From Desmonostoc muscorum LEGE 12446 (GTDB lineage: Bacteria > Cyanobacteriota > Cyanobacteriia > Cyanobacteriales > Nostocaceae), in assembly GCF_015207005.2 (NCBI RefSeq), contig NZ_JADEXS020000001.1, positions 7,463,001-7,527,000 of the forward strand: a stretch of 64,000 nt of DNA, in the 5' to 3' direction. A model generated the notes under the pieces. It was given only the letters and a program-made list of their open reading frames with translations, was not told where the DNA came from and made no database searches. Shown here in pieces: positions 30,497-42,684 of the stretch (position 1 is the stretch's first letter; each line of letters opens with the position of its first letter). A program made the translations under genes and the position numbers.

Positions 30497-32308
30497 CTAT
30501 ATAGCAATACTTTGTGCGATTTTGGAAGGTAGAAGATAAGTGTAAGGTTGTGAAAGAGATGCGTTACGGACAGATATTTTTGTTTCAATTTCTTGAAGAC
30601 TTATCTGGAATTTTTGGAATGCCTGCTTTGCAACAGGATTAGAGAAAGGATTTGTCAAAGTCACGAGAGATTTGCTGGAGTATGGAGGTGCTATAGTTAA
30701 AGCCTTTACGAGAACGATTTGCTGAATAGATTGAAAGCGATTTGGCAATCTTTGAGGAAGTATTACTTTGTTTTCATTTTCAGATTTAAATAGATCCAAG
30801 AAAGGCTTGTAAACAGCAAACGGGTTATTAGGAATCCATGCAGCATAGTCATATTGACCAAAATTGACGGCTGAATGCTGAGCAGTTGCCGTAAAAATAA
30901 TGATGGTGACAATCTCAATTAAATCATCTAATGTATTTAGCTGGTCAGATTTCTCAGGAGTCAGCAATCCCTTGATGTTGCCATTATCGAGGAGTTCAGC
31001 TTTCCAGTTTTGCAGCTGCCGATCGCGAGTGATTTCTGCATCATTTTTGTAGTGCGATCGCAAAACATCGTCTACATAGTTTTTGATAGCATTCCAGATT
31101 AATAATGCATCATCACGATAATAGTAATTTGGTAAATCATCAACCTCACGTTCTCGCAAGTCGTATGGCAAAGCTAGCTGATAAAAATTCAATCCTTTTG
31201 TTTGATTTTCTGTTTTTTGACCGTTGTATCCTCTATTCAAAAGTTCATTAGAACCGGTATAACCCAGTGAGCCTATATTGTCAAATAAACCACCCCTACC
31301 CAGGAATACATTACGAGCCATATTATTGATGGGCAAGGTGTTGAAAAAATGAGGCTTTAACAGTTGATATAAAATGTGTTGCGACGATAATTTTCGGTTT
31401 GTAGTTACTGCAAAAGGCTCAATAATTAGATGTGTATTGAGCAAGTGAGAAACCATACCTTGATAAGCAACATCAGCACCAGCTACAGCTAGCTTTGCGA
31501 CCGCCCAGTGTTCGGGTAGCGAGTTGGGCGTGAAGATTTGTTGAATTTTCTTGTCTTGAGCGTCAGTTTTTTCCTGTAATTGTATGGCGATCGGAAGAAG
31601 CTGTTTTTGATCATCTACATAAAAAAGACAAATTGGAGACTGTAAATATCTTCCTAATTGGTCTGCTAAGTCAGCAGTGATAATGTTATCAAAGATTGGA
31701 TACTCCAAGATATACAGGCGATTTTCTGCCAACGCTGATGTTAGGTCGATATCCTTACCCCTAACTGGGTTAATTATTTCATTTGTAACTCGAAAATTTC
31801 CATCGGTATTAATATCTTGCGGCTTGCATTTGCGTATCATGACTGGATTCATGCCGTTCAGACGTTGACGACCAAACTCTATATCTGATTGCCAATTTTT
31901 AGCAACATCTGGCTTTTGAAAAAAAGTCCAAGGTTTAAAGAATTCATGAAATTCTTCCAGATTGTTCCAATTATTAAAGTCAGCAAAAATTGCCATTAAC
32001 CCCAAGTCTGCTGTGCCTGTCAAGACAATTTCGCCTTTTTTCAACTTATTCCAAAGATAAGGAAATAGATGTAGAAATTGTGCTGTAAGTAAACCTATCA
32101 CACCTTTAATAGCAGTAAAAAGAAAAATTATAATTTTTCCTATACTAAATCCTTCTCCCTTAGGTACACCTTTGACGTGACCAGGTAAGTTCTCATAAGT
32201 TCGCTCCCATTGGTACTGACTTTCTACATTCTGCGAAATTTTTTGATTCGTCTGACTATCATCGAGTGGGGTAAAATCTTTGATTGTGGTTGTTTTAGAG
32301 TAATTCAT
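30497..32308 (-). CDS. Lipoxygenase
   Basis: 603 residues. The iron-binding helix around residues 280-330 reads SHLLNTHLIIEPFAV then NRKLSSQHILYQLLKPH. A further ligand region is ATAQHSAVNFGQYDY near residue 480, and the protein ends in Ile, the conserved carboxylate ligand. A catalytic lipoxygenase fold without an obvious PLAT domain, as in several Nostoc enzymes; the N-terminal ~90 residues contain a hydrophobic segment (IGKIIIFLFTAIKGVIGLL). It oxygenates polyunsaturated fatty acids to hydroperoxides, feeding oxylipin synthesis. No partner gene (catalase-like, HPL) is adjacent. Confidence 0.9.
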   Translation of the reverse strand: MNYSKTTTIKDFTPLDDSQTNQKISQNVESQYQWERTYENLPGHVKGVPKGEGFSIGKIIIFLFTAIKGVIGLLTAQFLHLFPYLWNKLKKGEIVLTGTADLGLMAIFADFNNWNNLEEFHEFFKPWTFFQKPDVAKNWQSDIEFGRQRLNGMNPVMIRKCKPQDINTDGNFRVTNEIINPVRGKDIDLTSALAENRLYILEYPIFDNIITADLADQLGRYLQSPICLFYVDDQKQLLPIAIQLQEKTDAQDKKIQQIFTPNSLPEHWAVAKLAVAGADVAYQGMVSHLLNTHLIIEPFAVTTNRKLSSQHILYQLLKPHFFNTLPINNMARNVFLGRGGLFDNIGSLGYTGSNELLNRGYNGQKTENQTKGLNFYQLALPYDLREREVDDLPNYYYRDDALLIWNAIKNYVDDVLRSHYKNDAEITRDRQLQNWKAELLDNGNIKGLLTPEKSDQLNTLDDLIEIVTIIIFTATAQHSAVNFGQYDYAAWIPNNPFAVYKPFLDLFKSENENKVILPQRLPNRFQSIQQIVLVKALTIAPPYSSKSLVTLTNPFSNPVAKQAFQKFQISLQEIETKISVRNASLSQPYTYLLPSKIAQSIAI

Positions 32309-33147
32309 TATTTAGAATTCCTGGATTCTCAGCTAAAAAAGGTAGTAAAGTCTAAGATTCAAGTTTTTCAGGTGTAATATTTCCTGTTGTCCTGATACTT
32401 GCGTTGTTACTACCTCAGCCACAAATTATCCGGTATTTTTAATTAAATCATCTAATTGAAAATACTTAATATCATGTTAAATAATGTTTCATTAATACCA
32501 ATAATTACCCTGACCCTGGAGATAGTAAAGTTCAGTGAATTTGCTTATACTGTGAGTGCGATCGCAAAATTTTTAGGTCTAGGGACTTCCGATTAAAAAA
32601 TATCTAAAATGACAATTGTTAACCAAAAAGGGGTTTCAGGATATAGGGGATATGAGTAAGCCATCGCACAATTGAAACACCGAAAGAAACCTAGTACAGC
32701 GCATCGTAAATATAACTACTATCTCAATTTATTCATCTGCCAGTCGTACAGAATTCATACTGAATTCTGACTCCTGACTCCTGAATTCTGTTCTGTTAAA
32801 AAAACACAAATAGATTAAGAAATGTAAATCGCTTAAAAGCCTATGTTGAAAGCTTTTTTGGCGCTTTACATAAGTTTATATAGTTCGGTTTAATTGTCCA
32901 TACCTACTTAGTAAATATTAAATTCATCTTTGTGCTGGATTGTCAGGCAAGAATCAATCTAATTTGATTTTCAATATGAAGCTTAGATGTAGCTAGCCGT
33001 AGGGATAGTTAACCAAAAATTATATTCACTAGCCTAATTCTTAGTATAATTTTCAGTACTATTACTGATTAATAAAAACTCTCTAGCCTTAATCTATCAC
33101 TGATGCCATAGCCGAATAAACAACAACTCAAATTGAAGGAAATACTC
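32309..33147. other. Long gap before the giant FG-GAP/RTX gene
   Basis: No gene seen in 839 bp. It contains CTGAATTCTGACTCCTGACTCCTGAATTCTG repeat words at ~32760-32790 and is otherwise AT-rich. It presumably holds divergent promoters for the lipoxygenase and the giant surface-protein gene. GAAGGAAA at 33134-33141 precedes the ATG of the latter. Confidence 0.6.
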
Positions 33148-36100
33148 ATGGCAAATTCAGTTTTCAACTTATCTAACCTCAACGGCTCTAACGGCTTTAA
33201 AATCAATGGCATCGCTGCGAATGATAACTCAGGAATCTCTGTCAGCAGTGCGGGGGATATCAACGGCGACGGCTTTGACGACTTACTTATCGGGGCAAAG
33301 CGTGCCGACCCCAACGGCTCTGACTCAGGGCAGAGCTACGTGGTGTTTGGCAAAAGCACAGGCTTTAGCGCAGCCCTCAACCTCTCCACCCTCAACGGTT
33401 CTAACGGCTTTAAAATCAATGGCATCTTGGCAGGTGACCAATTAGGCGTCTCTGTCAGCAGTGCTGGGGATGTCAACGGCGACGGCTTCGACGACCTGAT
33501 TATCGGGGCATCATTTGCCGACCCCAACGGCTTGAGTTCAGGGCAAAGCTACGTGGTGTTTGGCAAAAGCACAAGCTTTAGCTCAACTCTCGACCTCTCC
33601 ACCTTCAACGGCTCTAACGGCTTTAAAATCAACGGTATTGCAGCAGGTGACCTCTCAGGCACCTTTGTCAGTAGTGCGGGGGATGTGAACGGCGACGGCT
33701 TCGACGATGTGATTATCGGAGCAATGTTTGCCGACCCCAACGGTGATAATTCTGGGCAGAGCTATGTGGTGTTTGGCAAAAGCACAGGTTTTAGCACCAA
33801 CCTCGACCTCTCAACCCTCAATGGCTCTAACGGCTTTAAAATCAACGGCATTCTCGCAGGTGACAACTTAGGCAACTCTGTCAGTAGTGCGGGGGATGTG
33901 AACGGCGACGGCTTTGATGACCTGATTATCGGGGCAAGGCGTGCCGACCCCAACGGTTCCGACTCGGGGCAGAGTTACGTGGTGTTTGGTAGCAGCAGTG
34001 GCTTTAGCGCGACCCTCAATCTCTCCACCCTCAACGGCTCTAACGGCTTCGCTATTAATGGCATCGCTCTCGGTGATTACTCAGGCAACTCTGTCAGTAG
34101 TGCGGGGGATATCAATGGTGACGGCTTTGATGACCTGATTATCGGAGCATCAAGTGCTGACCCGAACGGCTTCCAATCAGGGCAAAGCTACGTGGTGTTT
34201 GGTAAAAACACAGGCTTTAGCGCTACTCTCAATCTCTCCACCCTCAATGGTTCTAACGGCTTTAAAATCAACGGCATCGCCGCGTATGACTCCTCAGGTA
34301 TCTCTGTCAGCAGTGCTGGAGATGTTAATGGCGACGGTTTTGACGACCTGATTATCGGGGCAACATTTGCCGATGCCAACGGGTCGAGTTCAGGGCAGAG
34401 CTACGTGGTGTTTGGCAAAAGCACAGGCTTTAGCGCGACCCTCAACCTCTCTACCCTCAACGGCTCTAACGGCTTTGCTATCAACGGTATCGCAGTGGAA
34501 GACTTCTCTGGCAACTCTGTCAGTAGTGCTGGGGATGTCAACAATGATGGCTTCGATGACCTGATTATCGGGGCATTTGGGGCTGACCCCAATGGCTCTT
34601 CTTCAGGGCAGAGTTACGTGGTATTTGGTAACGGCGCTCCTGTGCTTGACCTCAACGGTTTGGGCAGTAACTCTGTGGGGATTAATTTTAGCACCACCTT
34701 TACTGGTACTCCCGTCTCCATTGTCGATAACGACTTCATTCTGACGGACAACAACGCTACCCTAGCTGGTGCTACCATCACCATTACTAATCTCTTAAAT
34801 GGTACAGCTGAAAGTCTGGGCGCTACTGCGATCGCCAACATTACCGCTACTTACAATGCCACCACAGGCATTCTTACCCTCAGCGGTACAGATACAATTG
34901 CCAATTACCAACAAGTCTTTGCCAGCCTTACTTACAACAATACAGCTGCTTCTCCTAACACAACTAACCGGATAATTGAGTTTGTCGTCAATGACGGGCA
35001 AGCTTTCAGTAACACGAGTGCAGTGGCGACTACTACCTTAGCTTTTAACGCCAATGGCAACCAACCGCCAACTGCCATCAATGATGTCTTCAGCACTAGT
35101 GAGGATACAGTTGTCAATGGTAATGTACTAGTTGCCAATCCCACTACCCCCGACAGTGACCCGAACAACGACACTTTAACCGTGACACAGGTTAATGGCA
35201 ATGGTGCGGGTGTAGGCAACCAGATTACTTTAACTTCTGGCGCTTTGCTAACCCTCAACAGCAATGGCAGTTTTGTCTACAACCCTAACGGTCAATTTGA
35301 ATCTTTGGGTGTGGCAGCCACTGCCAGCGACAGTTTTACTTACACTATCAGTGATGGTAACGGCGGCACCAGCACAGCAACAGTCAATCTAACCATCAAC
35401 GGTGTCAACGATGGAGCAACTATCACGGGCACAGCTACCGCAGTAGTTACAGAAGATGCAACTACCCCAAATCTGACAGCTACAGGTTCCCTCACCGTTA
35501 GTGATGTCGATGCAGGTCAAAATTTATTCAACACCACGGTCACCTCAGCTACAGGGAATCTTGGTAGCCTCAGTATTACCAGTGCGGGGGCTTACAGCTA
35601 TAGTGTTGCTAACAGTGCAGTACAGTCTCTTGGTGCTGGTCAAACTCAGACTGAAACCTTTACTGTTACCTCTATTGACGGCACAGCTAGCCGAAACATC
35701 ATTGTCACTATCAATGGTGTTAACGATACTGCGACTATCACGGGCACAGCTACCGCAATCGTTACAGAAGATGCAACTACCCCAAATCTGACAGCTACAG
35801 GTTCCCTTACTGTTAGTGATGTCGATGCAGGTCAAAATTTATTCAGCACCACGGTCACCTCAGCTACAGGGAATCTTGGTAGCCTCAGCATTACCAGTGC
35901 AGGAGCTTACAGCTACAGCGTTGCTAACAGTGCGGTGCAGTTTTTAGGTGCTGGTCAAACTAAAACTGAAACCTTTACTGTTGCCTCTCTTGACGGCACG
36001 GGTACTCAAGATATTGTCATCACCATCAACGGTGTTAACGATGAAGCGACTATTACTGGCACAGCCACCGCAGTCGTTACAGAAGATACAACTACCCCAA

Positions 36101-39100
36101 ATCTGACAGCTACAGGTTCCCTCACCGTTAGTGATGTCGATGCAGGTCAAAATTTATTCAACACTACGGTCACCTCAGCTACAGGGAATCTCGGTAGCCT
36201 TAGCATTACCAGTGCAGGAGCTTACACTTACAGTGTTGCTAACAGTGCGGTGCAGTTTTTAGCTACTGGTCAAACTAAAACTGAAACCTTTACTGTTGCC
36301 TCTGTTGACGGCACGGTCACTCAAGATATTGTCATCACCATCAACGGTGTTAACGATGCTGCAACTATTACTGGCACAACCACCGCAGTCGTTACAGAAG
36401 ATGCAACTACCCCAAATCTAACAGCTACAGGTTCCCTTACCATCAACAATGTTGATGCAGGTCAAAATTTATTCAGCACCACGGTCACCTCAGCTACAGG
36501 GAATCTCGGTAGCCTCAGCATTACCGCTGCTGGAGCTTACACTTACAGTGTTGCTAACAGTGCGGTGCAGTTCTTAGGTGCTGGTCAAACTAAGACTGAA
36601 ACCTTTACTGTTGCCTCTGTTGACGGCACGGTCACTCAAGATATTGTCATCACCATCAACGGTGTTAACGATGCTGCAACTATTACTGGCACAGCTACCG
36701 CAGTTGTTACAGAAGATGCAACTACGCCGAACTTGACAGCTACAGGTTCCCTCACCGTTAGCGATGTTGATGCAGGTCAAAGTTTATTCAACACTACAGT
36801 CACTTCAGCTACAGGGAATCTCGGTAGCCTCAACATTACCAGTGCGGGAGCTTACACTTACAGCGTTGCTAACAGTGCAGTACAGTCTCTCAGTGCTGGT
36901 CAAACTAAGACTGAAACCTTTACTGTTAACTCTCTTGACGGCACAGCTAGCCGAAACATTATCGTCACCATTAACGGTGTTAATGATGTTGCGACTGTTA
37001 CTGGCACAGCTACCGCAGTTGTTACAGAAGATGCAACTACGCCAAATCTGACAGCTACAGGTTCCCTTACCGTTAGCGATGTTGATGCAGGTGAAAACAT
37101 CTTCAACACCACAGTCACTTCCGCGACAGGGAATCTCGGTAGCCTCAACATTACCAGTGCGGGAGCTTACACTTACAGCGTTGCTAACAGTGCAGTACAG
37201 TCTCTCAGTGCTGGTCAAACTAAAACTGAAACCTTTACTGTTAACTCTCTTGACGGCACAGCTAGCCGAAACATTATCGTCACCATCAACGGTGTTAATG
37301 ATGCTGCAACTATTACTGGCACAGCTACCGCAGTTGTTACAGAAGATGCAACTACGCCAAATCTGACAGCTACAGGTTCCCTCACCGTTAGCGATGTTGA
37401 TGCAGGTCAAAACATCTTCAACACCACAGTCACTTCCGCTACAGGAAATCTCGGTAGCCTCAGCATTACCAGTGCGGGAGCTTACACTTACAGCGTTGCT
37501 AACAGTGCGGTACAATCTCTTGGTGCTGGTCAAACTAAGACTGAAACCTTTACTGTTGCCTCTCTTGACGGCACAGCTAGCCGAAACATTATTGTCACCA
37601 TTAACGGTGTTAATGATGCTCCTACTATCACGGGCACAGCCACCGCAGTCGTTACAGAAGATGCAACTACGCCAAATCTGACAGCTACAGGTTCCCTCAC
37701 CGTTAGCGATGTTGATGCAGGTCAAAGCCTATTCAACACTACGGTCACTTCAGCTACAGGAAATCTCGGTAGTCTCAGCATTACCAGTGCGGGAGCTTAC
37801 ACTTACAGCGTTGCTAACAGTGCGGTACAATCTCTTGGTGCTGGTCAAACTAAGACTGAAACCTTTACTGTTGCCTCTCTTGACGGCACAGCTAGCCGAA
37901 ACATTATTGTCACCATCAACGGTGTTAATGATGCTCCTACTATCACGGGCACAGCCACCGCAGTCGTTACAGAAGATGCAACTACGCCAAATCTGACAGC
38001 TACAGGTTCCCTCACCGTTAGCGATGTTGATGCAGGTCAAAGCCTATTCAACACTACGGTCACTTCAGCTACAGGAAATCTCGGTAGTCTCAGCATTACC
38101 AGTGCGGGAGCTTACACTTACAGCGTTGCTAACAGTGCGGTACAATCTCTTGGTGCTGGTCAAACTAAGACTGAAACCTTTACTGTTGCCTCTCTTGACG
38201 GCACAGCTAGCCGAAACATTATTGTCACCATCAACGGTGTTAATGATGCTCCTACTATCACGGGCACAGCCACCGCAGTCGTTACAGAAGATGCAACTAC
38301 GCCAAATCTGACAGCTACAGGTTCCCTCACCGTTAGCGATGTTGATGCAGGTCAAAGCCTATTCAACACTACGGTCACTTCAGCTACAGGAAATCTCGGT
38401 AGTCTCAGCATTACCAGTGCGGGAGCTTACAGCTACAGTGTTGCTAACAGTGCAGTACAATCTCTCGGTGCTGGTCAAACTAAGACCAATACTTTTACTG
38501 TTACCTCTGTTGACGGCTCAGCTAGCCGAAACATTATTGTCACCATTAACGGTGTTAATGATGTTGCGACTATTACTGGCACAGCCACCGCAGTCGTTAC
38601 AGAAGATGCAACTACGCCAAATCTGACAGCTACAGGTTCCCTTACCGTTAGTGATGTTGATGCAGGTCAAAACATCTTCAACACCACAGTCACTTCCGCT
38701 ACAGGAAATCTCGGTAGCCTCAGTATTACTAGTGCGGGAGCTTACAGCTACAGTGTTGCTAACAGTGCCGTACAGTTCTTAGGTGCTGGTCAAACTAAGA
38801 CTGAAACCTTTACTGTTAACTCTCTTGACGGCACAGCTAGCCGAAACATTATTGTCACCATCAACGGTGTTAATGATGCACCAACAGTGAATAGTGCGAT
38901 CGCAGATCGAACTACCATTGAAAATAGTGTCTTCAACTTCACCGTTCCCACCAACACCTTTGCTGATGTCGATACAAGCAACACCTTAACCTATACCGCC
39001 ACCTTAGATAACGGTAACGCCTTACCTAGCTGGTTAACCTTCAATTCCAGTACTCGCATCTTTAGTGGCACACCTGCGGCTGCTAATGTGGGAACTATCA

Positions 39101-39717
39101 GCATCAGACTTACGGCCAGAGACACGAGCAACGCTACTGTCAGCGATATCTTTAACCTGACAGTTACTCCCCTCAACTTGACGGGAACCGCAAACGCCGA
39201 TAACCTCACAGGCACAGCTAGCAACAACGTCATCGATGGATTAGGTGGTAACGATAACCTCAATGGTGGTGCAGGCAATGATACCCTTATTGGCGGTGCA
39301 GGCAATGATACCCTTATTGGCGGTGCGGGTAATGATATCCTCACAGGTGGAACTGATGCCGATCGGTTCCTTTACAACACTTCTGCTGCCTTTACAACTT
39401 CTGCTGTCGGTATAGATACTATTACTGATTTCAATCGTTCCCAAGGTGACAAAATTGTACTGGATAAAACCACTTTCAATGCAATTACTTCTAATGCAGG
39501 AACGGGTTTTAGTAATGCGAGTGATTTTCAGGTGATTAATTCCGACACGACAATTTTACTGGGCATCACCACTGCGGAAATTATCTACAACTCTTCCAAT
39601 GGAAAGTTGTTCTACAACCAAAATGGCATCTTGTCTGGTTTGGGGAGTGGCGGTCAATTTGCAACTTTTACTGGTGCGCCAAGTTTAATAGCTACTGACT
39701 TCATCATTCAAGCGTAG
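33148..39717 (+). CDS. Giant FG-GAP / VCBS-cadherin-like / RTX protein
   Basis: 2189 residues from the ATG at 33148. Residues ~1-500: seven ~71-residue FG-GAP repeats ([20 protein letters not shown]) forming an integrin-alpha-like propeller with Ca-binding DxNxDGxxD loops. Residues ~510-740: linker and cadherin-like domains. Residues ~750-1905: eleven 105-residue VCBS repeats ([20 protein letters not shown]). Residues ~1910-2010: a putative Ig (He_PIG) domain. Then RTX nonapeptides ([20 protein letters not shown]) and an RTX C-terminal cap. There is no N-terminal signal peptide, so type I secretion through the C-terminal signal is expected. Likely a cell-surface or matrix adhesin; no secretion genes are adjacent. 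Confidence 0.9.
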   Translation: MANSVFNLSNLNGSNGFKINGIAANDNSGISVSSAGDINGDGFDDLLIGAKRADPNGSDSGQSYVVFGKSTGFSAALNLSTLNGSNGFKINGILAGDQLGVSVSSAGDVNGDGFDDLIIGASFADPNGLSSGQSYVVFGKSTSFSSTLDLSTFNGSNGFKINGIAAGDLSGTFVSSAGDVNGDGFDDVIIGAMFADPNGDNSGQSYVVFGKSTGFSTNLDLSTLNGSNGFKINGILAGDNLGNSVSSAGDVNGDGFDDLIIGARRADPNGSDSGQSYVVFGSSSGFSATLNLSTLNGSNGFAINGIALGDYSGNSVSSAGDINGDGFDDLIIGASSADPNGFQSGQSYVVFGKNTGFSATLNLSTLNGSNGFKINGIAAYDSSGISVSSAGDVNGDGFDDLIIGATFADANGSSSGQSYVVFGKSTGFSATLNLSTLNGSNGFAINGIAVEDFSGNSVSSAGDVNNDGFDDLIIGAFGADPNGSSSGQSYVVFGNGAPVLDLNGLGSNSVGINFSTTFTGTPVSIVDNDFILTDNNATLAGATITITNLLNGTAESLGATAIANITATYNATTGILTLSGTDTIANYQQVFASLTYNNTAASPNTTNRIIEFVVNDGQAFSNTSAVATTTLAFNANGNQPPTAINDVFSTSEDTVVNGNVLVANPTTPDSDPNNDTLTVTQVNGNGAGVGNQITLTSGALLTLNSNGSFVYNPNGQFESLGVAATASDSFTYTISDGNGGTSTATVNLTINGVNDGATITGTATAVVTEDATTPNLTATGSLTVSDVDAGQNLFNTTVTSATGNLGSLSITSAGAYSYSVANSAVQSLGAGQTQTETFTVTSIDGTASRNIIVTINGVNDTATITGTATAIVTEDATTPNLTATGSLTVSDVDAGQNLFSTTVTSATGNLGSLSITSAGAYSYSVANSAVQFLGAGQTKTETFTVASLDGTGTQDIVITINGVNDEATITGTATAVVTEDTTTPNLTATGSLTVSDVDAGQNLFNTTVTSATGNLGSLSITSAGAYTYSVANSAVQFLATGQTKTETFTVASVDGTVTQDIVITINGVNDAATITGTTTAVVTEDATTPNLTATGSLTINNVDAGQNLFSTTVTSATGNLGSLSITAAGAYTYSVANSAVQFLGAGQTKTETFTVASVDGTVTQDIVITINGVNDAATITGTATAVVTEDATTPNLTATGSLTVSDVDAGQSLFNTTVTSATGNLGSLNITSAGAYTYSVANSAVQSLSAGQTKTETFTVNSLDGTASRNIIVTINGVNDVATVTGTATAVVTEDATTPNLTATGSLTVSDVDAGENIFNTTVTSATGNLGSLNITSAGAYTYSVANSAVQSLSAGQTKTETFTVNSLDGTASRNIIVTINGVNDAATITGTATAVVTEDATTPNLTATGSLTVSDVDAGQNIFNTTVTSATGNLGSLSITSAGAYTYSVANSAVQSLGAGQTKTETFTVASLDGTASRNIIVTINGVNDAPTITGTATAVVTEDATTPNLTATGSLTVSDVDAGQSLFNTTVTSATGNLGSLSITSAGAYTYSVANSAVQSLGAGQTKTETFTVASLDGTASRNIIVTINGVNDAPTITGTATAVVTEDATTPNLTATGSLTVSDVDAGQSLFNTTVTSATGNLGSLSITSAGAYTYSVANSAVQSLGAGQTKTETFTVASLDGTASRNIIVTINGVNDAPTITGTATAVVTEDATTPNLTATGSLTVSDVDAGQSLFNTTVTSATGNLGSLSITSAGAYSYSVANSAVQSLGAGQTKTNTFTVTSVDGSASRNIIVTINGVNDVATITGTATAVVTEDATTPNLTATGSLTVSDVDAGQNIFNTTVTSATGNLGSLSITSAGAYSYSVANSAVQFLGAGQTKTETFTVNSLDGTASRNIIVTINGVNDAPTVNSAIADRTTIENSVFNFTVPTNTFADVDTSNTLTYTATLDNGNALPSWLTFNSSTRIFSGTPAAANVGTISIRLTARDTSNATVSDIFNLTVTPLNLTGTANADNLTGTASNNVIDGLGGNDNLNGGAGNDTLIGGAGNDTLIGGAGNDILTGGTDADRFLYNTSAAFTTSAVGIDTITDFNRSQGDKIVLDKTTFNAITSNAGTGFSNASDFQVINSDTTILLGITTAEIIYNSSNGKLFYNQNGILSGLGSGGQFATFTGAPSLIATDFIIQA
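35395..38860 (+). repeat. Eleven 315-bp tandem repeats (VCBS units)
   Basis: Each unit encodes 105 residues. Units between ~37620 and ~38500 are nearly identical at the DNA level, including synonymous sites, while the first and last units have diverged. This indicates recent expansion or gene conversion in the middle of the array. Confidence 0.92.
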
Positions 39718-39734
39718 CAAGAGGTTTAGTCTAT

Positions 39735-39760
39735 GGGCTGGGAAAATATTTGCCCAGCCC
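39735..39760 (+). terminator. Hairpin after the giant gene
   Basis: GGGCTGGG-AAAATATTTG-CCCAGCCC, a perfect 8-bp GC-rich stem 18 bp after the stop codon. The remaining gap to 40099 holds CAGGGGAGG repeats near 39780 and no gene. Confidence 0.7.
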
Positions 39761-40099
39761 AGTACTGCTCTGATAAGCAGGGGAGGCAGGGGAGGCTTGC
39801 GTTGTAGGGTAGGCAAAACTCAACGCCAGCCTCCATTTCTCCCCCGGCTATTGAACAGCTTGCCTCAACCAAGAAATTCCTTAACCGAGCGGTATTGTTA
39901 CCCAGCCTACTTTTAAGCTTCCAAAGAACGGCATTCCTTATATTTGTTCAGTTAATTTGCTTATTTGGTGCGGGTGCGATCGCCAATCAAATTTGCCCTC
40001 CACTGACACCAGAAACTATCGCTTTCTGGATTCCGAAAATAGCTAATTTCAAAAGTTTGCAATTATATTTTGTTTAAAAGTAACTTGGTTGTCTCACCA

Positions 40100-40750
40100 C
40101 TATTGAACACATCCAACTCGCACCGCCGTAGTTGCAGCTTCAGTGCGGTTCGTGACTCCTAACTTATTTAGTACCTGGCTGACATGATGCCTGATGGTAG
40201 AAGGACTCAATTTCATCCGTTGAGCGATCGCGTCATTACTCAATCCCAGAGCCAGCAGTGCTAAAACCTCTTGCTGTCGCTTGCTCAATTCATAGACAGT
40301 TTGGGATGATGGTTTGCTTGGTTGCAGCAAAGCCTGAATAACTTCTTGTGCTAACATCGACCGACCGATCGCAGCAGATCGTATGGCATCCGCCAACTCA
40401 TCAATCGAGATACCCTTGAGCAGGTAGCCAATAGCTCCGGCTTGCATTGCTTGCTGTACCAAGTCATTCGCTAGAAAACTCGTCAAAATTAAAACTTGAA
40501 TTTCTGGGTATTTTTTGCGGATAGCTCTTGTTGCTTCTGCCCCATTCATCCCCACCATCATCAAATCCATCAGCACTACATCTGGTTGCAATTCTTTGCA
40601 CAGATCTACTGCTTCATCTCCATTACGCGCTTCACCCACTAATTTAATGTCATCAAATGCCAGTAAGAGAAATTTAATACCGCCCCGCAAGATTTCATGA
40701 TCGTCAACGGTAATCACCCGAATCGGTTTTACTGGTTTATCTTTTTCCAT
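40100..40750 (-). CDS. NarL/FixJ-family response regulator
   Basis: 216 residues. Receiver domain ~10-130: acidic pair in TVDDHE, phospho-Asp in VVLMDLMMVGMNG, Thr/Ser in ILTSF and the conserved Lys in GYLLKG. A LuxR-type HTH lies at ~145-210 (LSKRQQEVLALLALGLSNDAIAQ). It is a phosphorylation-controlled transcription factor. It lies 298 bp downstream of the histidine kinase 41049-42401 on the same strand, which is of the matching NarX-type class, so the two probably form one system. The signal and targets are unknown. Confidence 0.92.
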   Translation of the reverse strand: MEKDKPVKPIRVITVDDHEILRGGIKFLLLAFDDIKLVGEARNGDEAVDLCKELQPDVVLMDLMMVGMNGAEATRAIRKKYPEIQVLILTSFLANDLVQQAMQAGAIGYLLKGISIDELADAIRSAAIGRSMLAQEVIQALLQPSKPSSQTVYELSKRQQEVLALLALGLSNDAIAQRMKLSPSTIRHHVSQVLNKLGVTNRTEAATTAVRVGCVQ

Positions 40751-41048
40751 ATATAAATTCGCAGTATTAAAGCGATTTTTAATACATTTATCTTATTGTT
40801 TATTGTTCCATTTTCAGAATTTCTACGTAAGATTCTTAATCTTTAATTTTTTATTTCACCAGTCAATCACGCAATAATCCCACAATTTAGTCTAAGAACC
40901 CGTCTTTTCCAAGAAAGTCAGTGAAAATAAACATTGCAATATTACAAAAAGTAAATATGTCTTAAATCCGTACCATCAAACACTTAAAAGAGTAAATGAC
41001 AATCCTAGTAGTTAACTTTATTTATACCTAATTCCCCAATCTCTATTT

Positions 41049-42401
41049 TCAAACAGTGCTTAACCAACTTAGGACAATCTCAGTCCCCTCTCCTGGGCAG
41101 CTTTTCAAATGGAAACTACCACCAATAGACTGAGCTCGTTCTTTCATTATTGCTATACCTAAATGACCAGGTGATATTTTTGTCGCATCAAAACCATGGC
41201 CATTATCCCTGATACGCAATACCATCTTCTGTGAATCGCTGTGGAAACTGACTGATAGTTGTGTAGCTTGGGCGTGTTTAATTATGTTGTTCAGTGCTTC
41301 TTGAGTAATGCGGCAGAAAACAAGCTTTACCTCATCAGACACAGGCCGATCGCCTTCGAGCTTCGTTATTACCTGTAAACTTGTCCGTCCTAGAATTGCC
41401 TCGATTAACTGCTGTAGCAATTCACTTAATGGTTTTTCTGTCAAACTACTGGAACGCAAGTCCAACAGTAGATTCCGCATCTCGGCTAACGCCCCCTGTG
41501 TCAGTTGGACGAGTTCTTCTAATCCCTGTTGGGCTGTCTCTGGGTAACGTTGCCACACTCTAGGTAACGCTTCGGCAATTGTTGCAACAGAAAACAGCCT
41601 CTGCGATACTGAATCGTGTAAGTCACGGGCGAGGCGATTTCGTTCAATTTCCACAGCAATCTTTCGTAGCTGTTCGCTTTCAATTAATTTTTCTCGCAGT
41701 TTCACCGCTTGGATCAACTCCTTTGTCAGCCGTAGACTCATAATTACCACGAAGGACATAAATCCAAATTCAGCCAGGTATATGGATTTGATTGTCCCTA
41801 AATCCACTAGGCGATCGTGTTGAACAGTTCCTATCAAAATGGCTACGCTCAGACACACAATCAGCGCTGCTTGCTTTTCACCGCATCGATATTGACGGTA
41901 ACAAGCGTAAAACAGGAAAACAGTATTACTGATTAAAGCTAATAATTGAAAACTGAATAGAGGATTCAGTGTACCTTTTGGGGAAGTAATTGATTCGCCC
42001 CAAGGCAAAGAAATACTTGATAGGTTACTGATATGAGAGTACAGAATTCCCGTGGGAGAAATTTGGTTAATTAACAGGCTGATGACGTACAGACTATTCA
42101 GCACCAAAATTAAACGCACTGGCTTAACTCTAGTATATAAAGCTATGAACCATACAATAGTAATTCCGTAAATATATCCTATAGAAGATACTAATTTTTT
42201 GGCAGTTATATAGTTTTCGACATTAGTCGCTTGATATGTGAGTATCAAAGCCAGGATATAGACAACAGATCCTAAGCAAAGTAACCCAAAGCAGAAGTGA
42301 AGCGCTGTTTGTAATTTGCCACAAGCAATCAGCAGGTGTAATAGCCCAATGTATAAGCAAATACCAGCAACTATCCCCAGAATGATTGGAACAAAAGTCA
42401 T
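41049..42401 (-). CDS. Membrane histidine kinase, NarX/DegS (HisKA_3) type
   Basis: 450 residues. Residues 1-~235 hold about seven membrane helices and little extracellular sequence. The dimerisation domain near residue 258 has the phospho-His in RLARDLHDSVSQRLFS. The ATPase domain at ~350-450 has N-box EALNNIIKHAQA and G1 RIRDNGHGFD. It is the partner of the NarL-type regulator just downstream. The sensor part is an uncharacterised multi-helix membrane domain similar to 7TM/MHYT-like sensors, so the stimulus may be within the membrane. Confidence 0.92.
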   Translation of the reverse strand: MTFVPIILGIVAGICLYIGLLHLLIACGKLQTALHFCFGLLCLGSVVYILALILTYQATNVENYITAKKLVSSIGYIYGITIVWFIALYTRVKPVRLILVLNSLYVISLLINQISPTGILYSHISNLSSISLPWGESITSPKGTLNPLFSFQLLALISNTVFLFYACYRQYRCGEKQAALIVCLSVAILIGTVQHDRLVDLGTIKSIYLAEFGFMSFVVIMSLRLTKELIQAVKLREKLIESEQLRKIAVEIERNRLARDLHDSVSQRLFSVATIAEALPRVWQRYPETAQQGLEELVQLTQGALAEMRNLLLDLRSSSLTEKPLSELLQQLIEAILGRTSLQVITKLEGDRPVSDEVKLVFCRITQEALNNIIKHAQATQLSVSFHSDSQKMVLRIRDNGHGFDATKISPGHLGIAIMKERAQSIGGSFHLKSCPGEGTEIVLSWLSTV

Positions 42402-42501
42402 TATTTATTTAATTAAAAATTTATATTTAACAGCAAAGAAGTAATATCACTCCATGAAACACGGTTTATATTTTTACATACATATTTTATTCATAATTAA
42501 T

Positions 42502-42615
42502 AATTATATAGGACAAAGATCCTAGTCAAAACTGGGATCTTTGTTCGATGCGGTGACTGAGGCGATCGCTGTATAATCCACTTCACCAACGCAAAATTTT
42601 ACTAACTGTCTAGCC
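42502..42615 (+). promoter_or_regulatory. Upstream element with 13-bp hairpin, copy 1
   Basis: About 114 bp starting AATTATATAGGACAAAGATC, with the stem ACAAAGATCCTAG/CTGGGATCTTTGT (42513-42544) followed by CGATGCGGT and GCTGTATAATC. A second copy at 44423-44536 precedes another gene. The retained stem with a C/T change opposite G suggests a structured leader, terminator or shared promoter. Confidence 0.6.
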
Positions 42616-42684
42616 TATGCAAGCAAAACACACAGGTGCAAAAGCTTTTATGTCAAGGCAATAAATCAAAGCCAATTAATCGTT

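Noticed and set aside
33206..39444. Many secondary frames inside the giant repeat gene
   Set aside because: They recur at 213-bp and 315-bp intervals as shadows of the repeats and have biased Leu/Ser composition.
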